From positions 1-6,358 of the forward strand of contig DATBIO010000064.1 of assembly GCA_036556965.1 (NCBI GenBank): a DNA stretch of 6,358 nt, written 5' to 3'. Within the stretch, counting starts at the first letter, position 1. The number at the start of each line of letters is the position of its first letter. Position numbers and translations under genes: made by a program. The notes under the pieces were generated by a model that was not told the DNA's origin, did no database searches, and worked only from the letters and a program-made list of their open reading frames with translations. Shown piece by piece: positions 1 to 5,599 of this stretch. Source of the stretch: DATBIO01 sp036556965. Lineage in GTDB: Bacteria > Acidobacteriota > Vicinamibacteria > Fen-336.

Positions 1-29
1 GCCCGCCGCCCGCGCCGCCGGGGACGGCG

Positions 30-479
30 CTAGCGCAGCGGCAGCAGGTCGCTCAGCTGGAACCCGCGCTCCTCGTCTGCCAGCCCCTCGTTCTCGTCGA
101 TGAAGGCATCGGTGGGGTACCCGAGGACGGGGTGGTACTCCGCGGTCACCTGGTCGGCGCCGCGCCGCATGGCATCCTCGATCTCGTCGAAGGTCTGGTC
201 CACCGTACGGTAGCGGTCCCACTGGTCGGGGGAGACGGCGGTTCCGTCTGACTCCCGCGTGACGGCCGCGATCCGGCCCCCGCGCACGCGCAGGCGGACG
301 GGGGCGGTATAGTCGGGCGTGCAGAAGCAGACGTTGCGGAAGACCACCTCGTAGTCGAGGATCTCCTGGTCTTCCCAGCGCCGGCGGTTTTCCTCCAGCT
401 CGTCGTCGATGTCGCTCGGTCCCGACACGCAGCCGGCGGCCGCGGCCAGGAGCAGGGCCGCTCCCCAGGCCCTCCTCAC
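30..479 (-). CDS. Small secreted lipoprotein, DUF6174-like
   Basis: This is a 149-residue protein of unknown function, predicted to be exported and lipid-anchored. It opens with a short basic n-region (MRRAW), a hydrophobic Ala/Leu stretch (residues 7-16) and a lipobox-like AAGC with the modifiable Cys at 17. Ser rather than Asp follows at +2, which would fit outer-membrane sorting. The mature part matches my memory of the DUF6174 pattern: an NRRRW helix start at 31-35, a Y-x-V-x-F strand, a CFC motif (Cys51, Cys53), a V-R-x-G-R-I strand near 65-70, a TVDQTFDEIEDAM helix at 92-104, and Y-HPVLGYPT followed by ID near 115-128. The start is a GTG whose bases overlap the TGA of the upstream kinase gene (GTGA), suggesting translational coupling. 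No Shine-Dalgarno precedes it; an AGGAGG instead forms codons 2-3. The family call is from memory, not from a search; lipoprotein status is fairly secure, biochemical role unknown. Confidence 0.85.
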   Translation of the reverse strand: MRRAWGAALLLAAAAGCVSGPSDIDDELEENRRRWEDQEILDYEVVFRNVCFCTPDYTAPVRLRVRGGRIAAVTRESDGTAVSPDQWDRYRTVDQTFDEIEDAMRRGADQVTAEYHPVLGYPTDAFIDENEGLADEERGFQLSDLLPLR

Positions 480-2818
480 GACGGCTTGAAGGTCTGCCGG
501 TACGGCCAGCGCACGCGTACGCGGACCCCCTGCTTGGTGGCGGGCTCGAACCGCCAGCCGCGCACCGCTTCCACCACCGCGTCGTCGAGGATGGCCCCCG
601 CCGACTCCAGCACCCTCACGTCCTCGGCGGTGCCGTCGCTGCCCACCGTGATCTCGACCTTGACCGACCCGGCCAGGCGCAGGCGACGCGCAGCTTCGGG
701 GTAGCCGGCGGGCTCCCCGAAGGTGCGGCGGGGCGCCACCACGCTCTCGTCCAGCGGTACCAGCGCGCCCGTGAACAGCGCGGGCGCGGTGGCCGCAGGC
801 ACGGGCAGGGGCTCACGCGGACGCACGGGGGCCGGTGGCTGCACGCGCGCGGCGCGGGGCGCCGACGCCACCATGCGCGCGGAGACCTCGTGCGCGCGGC
901 CGGCCTGCGCCTCCACCACCTCCATCTGCGCGAGGTAGCCCGCGTGTTCGAGGAGGATCTCGCGGCGGCCCGGCTCGACCAGGACCGAGGACAGGGGCGT
1001 GCTCCCCACCACCGCGCCGTCCACGCGCACGGTGGCCCCCGCGGGCTCGGAGCGCACGCTGAGGAACCCGCCCAGCGGCGACAGGATGAAGCGGAGGGGC
1101 GGGGCGGGCACGCCGGGGCGGACCTCGACCGCCACCGCCGCCGGCGCGAACCCGGCGGCGGCCACGCGCACCTCGTGGCGGCCCGGGGAGAGGCCGGAAA
1201 GCATCAGGGGGGACCGGCCCCGCTCGGCGCCGTCCACGCTGACCAGCGCATCCGCGGGGTCCGTCTCCACCCTGAGGGCAGGCAGGGCCCGGTTGCCGCT
1301 GGCGGCCGGCGGCGGTGCGTCGCTCCCGTCGCGGACGAGGGACGCACCGGCCAGGGCCAGGACCAGGGCCCCCGCGGCCAGCCACGCGCCGCGCGCGCCG
1401 CGCCCCGGGCGAGGCACGCCCTGTTCGAGGCCGATGGTGGCCTGCGCGTCGGGGGACGCGGGAGGACGCGAAGCGGTGACCGGCGTGCGCGCGGCGGGCT
1501 CGGCGGCGAGCGGAGGGGCGTCGCTGACGACCGTGGGCGGCATCGACAACAGGGCTTCCAGGAGCGGCTCGAAGGAGATGTCGGCGGGGATGGAGGCGTC
1601 GCTGACCAGGGCGCGCGCGAACTCCCGCGCCGTGGGGAAGCGCTGTGCGGGCTGCTTGGCCAGGGCGCGGGCGAAGGCCTCGTCGTCGGACGAGCTCAGG
1701 CTCGCGTTGAGCGTGCTCGGCGCGGGGGGCGGGTCGTTGACCACGCGGTAGATGACGGTGGCCACGCTGTCCGCGTGGAAGGGCCGCTGCCCGGCCAGCG
1801 CTTCGTAGGCCACCACCCCGAAGGAGTAGAGGTCGCTGCGCGCGGAGGCCTCCCCGCTCAGGACCTGCTCGGGCGCCATGTAGGAGGGGGAGCCGAAGAA
1901 GTGCCCGGTGTCGGTGACGGAGCCGGTGTCCAGGCGCGCGATGCCGAAGTCCATCAGCTTCGGCCGCCCGTCGGGCTGGACCATGACGTTGGCGGGCTTG
2001 ATGTCGCGGTGGATCACCCCCGCCTGGTGCGCGTAGTCGAGGGCCTCCGCCAGGGGGCTCAGGATGCGCAGGGCAGAGGCGCGGTCCAGGACGGGCTGGT
2101 GCCGGAGCAGCTCCTCGAGGGTGACCCCCTCCACGTACTCCATCACGATGTAGTCCTCCGCCACGTCGTAGATCTGCACGATGTGGGGGTGGGACAGGAT
2201 GCCCGCGGCCTGCGCCTCGCGCCGGAAGCGCCGCAGGTACTCCTCGCGCGTGTCGCGCGTGAGGTACTCCGGGCGCACGGTCTTGATGGCCACCGTGCGG
2301 CCCACCAGCGGGTCGTGGGCGCGGAACACGCGGCCCATGGCCCCCTCGCCGATCTCGTCGCGGACCTCGTAGCGGCCGAACTGGTCGGGGGCGGCGGCGG
2401 GGACGGGGGCGTGCCGGCGCGCCGAGCCCCAGGGCATGCTGCTGGCGAGCCGCCGGAGCTCGTGGGTATGGGTGACGCCCGCCAGCACCTTGCGCACCCG
2501 CTCGAGGTCCACCGGCTTGGTGAGGTAGTCGGTGGCCCCGCGCCGCATCGCCTCCACCGCCGTCTCCACCGTCCCCTCCGCGGTCACCAGGACCACCTCG
2601 GTGGTGGCGCTGCCGGCCATGTCGCTGAGCAGCTCCAGCCCGCTGCCGTCGGGCAGGTTCACGTCCACGAGGAGGACGTCGGGCGGGCCCTGGGCGAGGA
2701 GCTTGCGCGCCTCGCCCAGGGTGCGGGCGGTGCGCGTGGTGAAGTTCTCCAGGGCCACCACCTGGGCCAGGCCCTGCGCGAAATGCTCGTCGTCGTCCAC
2801 GAGCAGCGCGTACGGCAT
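476..2818 (-). CDS. Receiver-Ser/Thr kinase-PEGA-TonB C-terminal fusion protein
   Basis: This 780-residue membrane protein probably senses envelope state and phosphorylates cytoplasmic targets. The modules in order are as follows. An NtrC-like receiver domain (1-118) has acidic residues D8-D10, phosphoacceptor D52 and switch residues T79 and K101. A Hanks-type kinase (150-402) has the Gly loop GEGAMG at 157-162, Lys179 in AIKT, helix-C Glu201, HRDIKPAN at 270-277, DFG at 290-292, and PSYMAPEQ at 311-318. All catalytic residues are present, so it should be active; T302 and T304 lie in the activation loop. A Pro/Ala-rich linker leads to one membrane helix (about 475-495), preceded by Arg residues as expected for a cytoplasmic N-terminus. 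Two PEGA repeats (about 515-580 and 584-650), a proline-rich spacer (653-679) and a TonB C-terminal domain (about 688-778, with YPEAARR, GSVKVEI and WRFEPA) follow. The ATG at 2818 has GGAGG 4 bases upstream. The downstream lipoprotein gene overlaps it. Domain calls are strong; the fused arrangement is the unusual part. Confidence 0.95.
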   Translation of the reverse strand: MPYALLVDDDEHFAQGLAQVVALENFTTRTARTLGEARKLLAQGPPDVLLVDVNLPDGSGLELLSDMAGSATTEVVLVTAEGTVETAVEAMRRGATDYLTKPVDLERVRKVLAGVTHTHELRRLASSMPWGSARRHAPVPAAAPDQFGRYEVRDEIGEGAMGRVFRAHDPLVGRTVAIKTVRPEYLTRDTREEYLRRFRREAQAAGILSHPHIVQIYDVAEDYIVMEYVEGVTLEELLRHQPVLDRASALRILSPLAEALDYAHQAGVIHRDIKPANVMVQPDGRPKLMDFGIARLDTGSVTDTGHFFGSPSYMAPEQVLSGEASARSDLYSFGVVAYEALAGQRPFHADSVATVIYRVVNDPPPAPSTLNASLSSSDDEAFARALAKQPAQRFPTAREFARALVSDASIPADISFEPLLEALLSMPPTVVSDAPPLAAEPAARTPVTASRPPASPDAQATIGLEQGVPRPGRGARGAWLAAGALVLALAGASLVRDGSDAPPPAASGNRALPALRVETDPADALVSVDGAERGRSPLMLSGLSPGRHEVRVAAAGFAPAAVAVEVRPGVPAPPLRFILSPLGGFLSVRSEPAGATVRVDGAVVGSTPLSSVLVEPGRREILLEHAGYLAQMEVVEAQAGRAHEVSARMVASAPRAARVQPPAPVRPREPLPVPAATAPALFTGALVPLDESVVAPRRTFGEPAGYPEAARRLRLAGSVKVEITVGSDGTAEDVRVLESAGAILDDAVVEAVRGWRFEPATKQGVRVRVRWPYRQTFKPS

Positions 2819-2822
2819 CGGT

Positions 2823-2827
2823 CCTCC
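2823..2827 (-). promoter_or_regulatory. Ribosome-binding site of the kinase fusion gene
   Basis: On the minus strand GGAGG, inside a longer GGGGGAGGA run, ends 4 bases before the ATG at 2818-2816. This fixes the start of the kinase gene and places the first receiver strand (YALLVDDD) directly after the initiator, as expected for a receiver domain. Confidence 0.7.
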
Positions 2828-2877
2828 CCCGCTACCGGCGGCCGCGCCGAAGCCACGGCACTCTACGCCGCAGGACC

Positions 2878-2883
2878 ATCATA
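2878..2883 (-). promoter_or_regulatory. Possible -10 box upstream of the kinase gene
   Basis: In the otherwise extremely GC-rich 97-base gap between the outer-membrane protein gene and the kinase gene, the minus strand reads TATGAT. This matches the TATAAT -10 consensus at five of six positions and lies about 60 bases before the kinase ATG. No TTGACA-like -35 is present at 16-18 base spacing (the sequence there is about GCGGTA), so the site would be a weak or activator-dependent promoter. It may allow the kinase and lipoprotein genes to be transcribed apart from the upstream gene; alternatively the three genes form one operon and this is chance. Confidence 0.3.
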
Positions 2884-2916
2884 GCCGGGACCGCCCGCCC
2901 TACCGCGCGGCCGGGC

Positions 2917-5454
2917 TCAGAAGGCGAGGCCGGCCTGGAAGTAGACGCGCGTGCGCTTGTCGCTGCCCGTGGCGTCGGGGTCGGTGGCCAGGGTCACGGA
3001 CACCGTGTTCTGCGGCTTCAGGACGCTCACCCAGAGGCCGCCCCCGAACCCCTTGTGCCAGGTCTCGGAGTCCTCGTTTTCCAGCCACACGCGGCCGACG
3101 TCGGCCAGGCCGAAGGCCCCCACGCGGATGGGCAGGCCCAGGGTGAAGCGGAAGAGGGGCACGCGCAGCTCGGCGTTGCCGAAGGCCATGGCGTCGCCCG
3201 CGTAGCGCTGCTTGCGCAGGCCGCGAACGGTCTCCGGCCCGCCCAGGAAGGCCGCCTCGTGGAACGGGTAGCGTCCCCAGACCTTCTTGCCGCCCACGCG
3301 CAGGGCGATGGGCCCGAGGTAGGCGGCCATCTCGCCGTGCGTCTCCCCGAACTGCTCTTCCACGTCCCAGGCCTTGGGGTAGTAGTTGCCGACCACGGAG
3401 AAGAGCACCCCGCGCGTGGCCAGGCGCGGGCGGTTGCGGCCGTCCGCGGTGAAGCTCAGGGTGGCCCCCACCTGGCCGAAGTCCCCCACCCCGTAGGGCT
3501 GGGACACGCGCAGGAAGGTCTCCTGGGTGGGGTCGGTGGTCTGGAACTTGGCGCGCGGGCCGACCCAGACGTCCACCTTCTCCAACCCGAAGCGGAAGGC
3601 GGGCTGCAGCAGGAACTGCCGCTGGTCGGAGCGGTAGAACTCGGTGGAGACGTCGGCCGCCTGCGTCTCGTTGCCGAAGCCGAAGAAGCTCACCACCTCC
3701 ACGTCGGAGGCGCGCGCGAAGAGGCGGCGGCGCTTGCGCGAGTTGGTGTGCTGGAACTGGCCGTCGTACTCGGCCTTGAAGCCCTGGCGCCCGAAGGCCC
3801 AGCCCGCGCGCAGGTGGTGTCGCGCGGCCCAGGGGTGCTTGCGGAAGCCGTAGTCGAAGATCTCCGTCTGCACGCCGAGGAGGATCCCGACGTCGCCCCC
3901 CGCGTCCACCCAGGGCAGGGTGACGCGGCGCCCGCCCCAGTCGAACAGCGGGTACCCGCGCCAGTCCTTCTGGTCCTCGTAGGGCTTGTCGCTCTCCTCG
4001 GTGCCGGGGCCCTCCACCAGGTGGTTGTTGCCCAGGTGGTCGTAGAAGTGCGTGCGTCCTCCCTGGGAGTCGTCCACCGTGTCGTCGCCGGTGCCGCCGA
4101 TGACGCGCACCTGGATGGCGCCCGCCCGCTCGCCCCGGGAAGCCGCCCGGTCGTCGCCCGCCTTGAGGTGGATGCGCACCTCGGCCGTGTCCTCGGCGTA
4201 GAAGCGGCGGCGGAAATAGGGCTCGCCCTGCCCTTCCGCGGTCAGGCGGACCTCCAGGCTGTCGTCCCGCTCCGCGCGCTCGATCTGCACCACGTCCGCC
4301 CCGCGCGTGCCGTGGACCTCGACCTCCTTGGCCAGCAGCTCGTAGAAGTCCGTGGCCGCGCCGGGGAGGCCGTCGCGCCGCGCCTTCAGCGTCTCCGCCA
4401 GGGAGGGGCCGTCGAGGGCGTAGTACTCGGGGGGAAGGCGCTTGACCGCGGCCTCGATGACGGCATCGGTGAGCTCGCGCTGCAGCTCGGCCGCCGCCTC
4501 CAGGTAGGCCGGCTTCTCCAGCTCGGAGAGGAAGCGCCGGTCCACCACGCGCGAGTTCCAGGCCAGGCCCAGGATCCTCGGGTACTTCTTGTCGAAGGTG
4601 ACGAGTATGGGATGGCTGCCGCGGGCCATCGAGAGCACGAGCCCGTCGAAGTGCACGAAGGCCAGGTCGCGGTCGGTGGCGTAGGGCAGCCAGCGGCCGT
4701 CCCGGTGCGCCCACTCCCACTGCTCGCCGTGGCGGTCCCAGTCCCCGATGAGGATGTCGAAGAGCCGCACCTTGGCGAAGGCGCGCGCGTCCACGCGCTG
4801 GCTCGCGTCCACGTCGAGGCGCTCGACCAGCTCCGCGGTCTCCAGGAGCTCCGTGACGCCCTCGAAGCCGGCGGTGGCGGGGGACTTCGAGGCCGGCTTC
4901 TCCTCGAGCATGCCCAGCATGCCCTTGAACTGCTGGCGGAACTCGCCCAGCCGGGGATCGTCGGGCATGACGTACAGCTTGTGCTTCACGTGGAGCAGGC
5001 CGGCCGCTTCGCTCAGCCCGTCCACCACGAGGGCGGCCCCGGGATGGGACGAGCTGATCTGGTCCTGGACCACCCATTCCGCCGCCGTCTCCTTGAGCTC
5101 CTCGGGCAGGGTGCCGGAGGGGTCCTTGTCCACGGACCGGAAGCGGTACTTGCGCCCGTCCGGGCCCTCGAGCTGAAGGGAGACCGTCTGCTTGCCGCCG
5201 CCCTTCTCCTTGGGAGTCAGGCCCGCGAGGTCGAGCACTTCCACCCGTACCGGCGCCGTCCAGGTGGCCCGGTAGTCGTCGCCCATCAGGAAGCTGTGCA
5301 TTCCGCCCGCCTTGTAGCGCGGCCCGGCCACCACCACGTGGGTGGGCTTGCCGGGCTCCGGCGGCGTCTGGGCGGCCGTCTCCGCCGCGCCCAGTCCGAG
5401 CACGGCGGCGAGACCCAGGACTCCGATCCCGAGCGGTGTCTGTGCGCTGCGCAT
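2917..5454 (-). CDS. Omp85/BamA-like outer-membrane protein with kinase-like N-terminal region
   Basis: This is an 845-residue predicted outer-membrane protein. A signal peptide (about 1-28, hydrophobic GIGVLGLAAVLGLGAA, likely cleavage after ETAA) leads into a periplasmic or surface region of about 480 residues, then a C-terminal beta-barrel. The barrel carries the Omp85 hallmark GGPETVRGL (VRGL at 743-746, equivalent to the VRGF/Y loop of BamA/FhaC) and ends in a terminal Phe (GLAF), the usual barrel assembly signal. No POTRA repeats are evident. The N-terminal part has a GGGKQT glycine-rich segment (85-90), FRSVDKDP (105-112), LIGDWDRHGEQW (235-246) and TDRDLAF (260-266), then a VRVIGGTGDDTVDD strand-turn (449-462). 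I recall the same GDWDRH / DRD arrangement in a family of Bacteroidota-type BamA/TamA-annotated proteins, some with an added phosphoesterase domain. The ATG at 5454 is preferred over the in-frame GTG at 5460 because GGAGGG lies 8 bases upstream of the ATG but only 2 from the GTG. The barrel call is firm; substrate and activity are unknown. Confidence 0.9.
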   Translation of the reverse strand: MRSAQTPLGIGVLGLAAVLGLGAAETAAQTPPEPGKPTHVVVAGPRYKAGGMHSFLMGDDYRATWTAPVRVEVLDLAGLTPKEKGGGKQTVSLQLEGPDGRKYRFRSVDKDPSGTLPEELKETAAEWVVQDQISSSHPGAALVVDGLSEAAGLLHVKHKLYVMPDDPRLGEFRQQFKGMLGMLEEKPASKSPATAGFEGVTELLETAELVERLDVDASQRVDARAFAKVRLFDILIGDWDRHGEQWEWAHRDGRWLPYATDRDLAFVHFDGLVLSMARGSHPILVTFDKKYPRILGLAWNSRVVDRRFLSELEKPAYLEAAAELQRELTDAVIEAAVKRLPPEYYALDGPSLAETLKARRDGLPGAATDFYELLAKEVEVHGTRGADVVQIERAERDDSLEVRLTAEGQGEPYFRRRFYAEDTAEVRIHLKAGDDRAASRGERAGAIQVRVIGGTGDDTVDDSQGGRTHFYDHLGNNHLVEGPGTEESDKPYEDQKDWRGYPLFDWGGRRVTLPWVDAGGDVGILLGVQTEIFDYGFRKHPWAARHHLRAGWAFGRQGFKAEYDGQFQHTNSRKRRRLFARASDVEVVSFFGFGNETQAADVSTEFYRSDQRQFLLQPAFRFGLEKVDVWVGPRAKFQTTDPTQETFLRVSQPYGVGDFGQVGATLSFTADGRNRPRLATRGVLFSVVGNYYPKAWDVEEQFGETHGEMAAYLGPIALRVGGKKVWGRYPFHEAAFLGGPETVRGLRKQRYAGDAMAFGNAELRVPLFRFTLGLPIRVGAFGLADVGRVWLENEDSETWHKGFGGGLWVSVLKPQNTVSVTLATDPDATGSDKRTRVYFQAGLAF

Positions 5455-5462
5455 GGTCACAA

Positions 5463-5468
5463 CCCTCC
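5463..5468 (-). promoter_or_regulatory. Ribosome-binding site of the Omp85-like gene
   Basis: On the minus strand GGAGGG ends 8 bases before the ATG at 5454-5452 and only 2 bases before the in-frame GTG at 5460-5458. The spacing decides for the ATG. The two choices differ by two residues and do not affect the signal peptide. Confidence 0.65.
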
Positions 5469-5587
5469 ACGACCAGTGTGACCCGGGATCCTCGGCGCCG
5501 GGGGGGTCCGGCGTTTTAACCCGCGGTTCACTCCCCCGTCACGCGCGCGTCACGCCGCGCCCCTAAGTTCGGCCGTCCGACACGTCC
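5469..5587. promoter_or_regulatory. Divergent promoter region between the outer-membrane gene and the porin gene
   Basis: The two genes are transcribed away from each other, so this short spacer must hold promoters for at least the outer-membrane protein and the porin unless transcription enters from outside. GTCACGC occurs twice in direct orientation (5538-5544 and 5549-5555) with an 11-base period, close to one helical turn, which could be a regulator site. For the minus strand, GTGACG (5537-5542) lies 17 bases from an AT-rich TTAAAA (5514-5519), a weak sigma70-like pair. For the plus strand, the only AT-rich hexamer near the porin is TAAGTT (5564-5569), without a recognisable -35. The assignment rests mainly on gene orientation. 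Confidence 0.45.
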
Positions 5588-5594
5588 AAGGAGG
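5588..5594 (+). promoter_or_regulatory. Strong ribosome-binding site deciding the TTG start of the porin gene
   Basis: AAGGAGG is a near-perfect anti-16S match and ends 5 bases before the in-frame TTG at 5600-5602. The next in-frame candidate, GTG at 5624, lies 29 bases away, too far to use this site. Another TTG at 5595 is out of frame. Confidence 0.75.
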
Positions 5595-5599
5595 TTGGC

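Noticed and set aside
16..29. A small hairpin (5-base CGCCG/CGGCG stem, 4-base loop) just past the lipoprotein stop codon, as a possible terminator
   Set aside because: The stem is short, chance stems are frequent in such GC-rich sequence, and no T-tract follows on the minus strand within the window.
890..2884. A 664-residue plus-strand open frame antisense to the kinase gene
   Set aside because: It mirrors the minus-strand gene in very GC-rich DNA. Its translation is rich in Arg, Gly, Ala and His without any recognisable domain, while the opposite strand encodes textbook receiver, kinase and TonB motifs.
2819..2916. Possible transcription terminator between the Omp85-like gene and the kinase gene
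   Set aside because: No stable stem followed by a T-tract can be found; the gap is GC-rich throughout apart from the TATGAT, so read-through into the kinase gene remains possible.
2900..5470. An 856-residue minus-strand frame overlapping the Omp85-like gene in another phase
   Set aside because: The translation is almost entirely Arg/Gly/Pro/Ala, typical of a GC-rich shadow frame, and has no signal peptide or known motif.
3055..5481. An 808-residue plus-strand open frame antisense to the Omp85-like gene
   Set aside because: Its composition is low-complexity (Val, Gly, His, Leu, Arg) with no domain or plausible start context. The minus-strand frame has a signal peptide, the VRGL hallmark and a terminal Phe.
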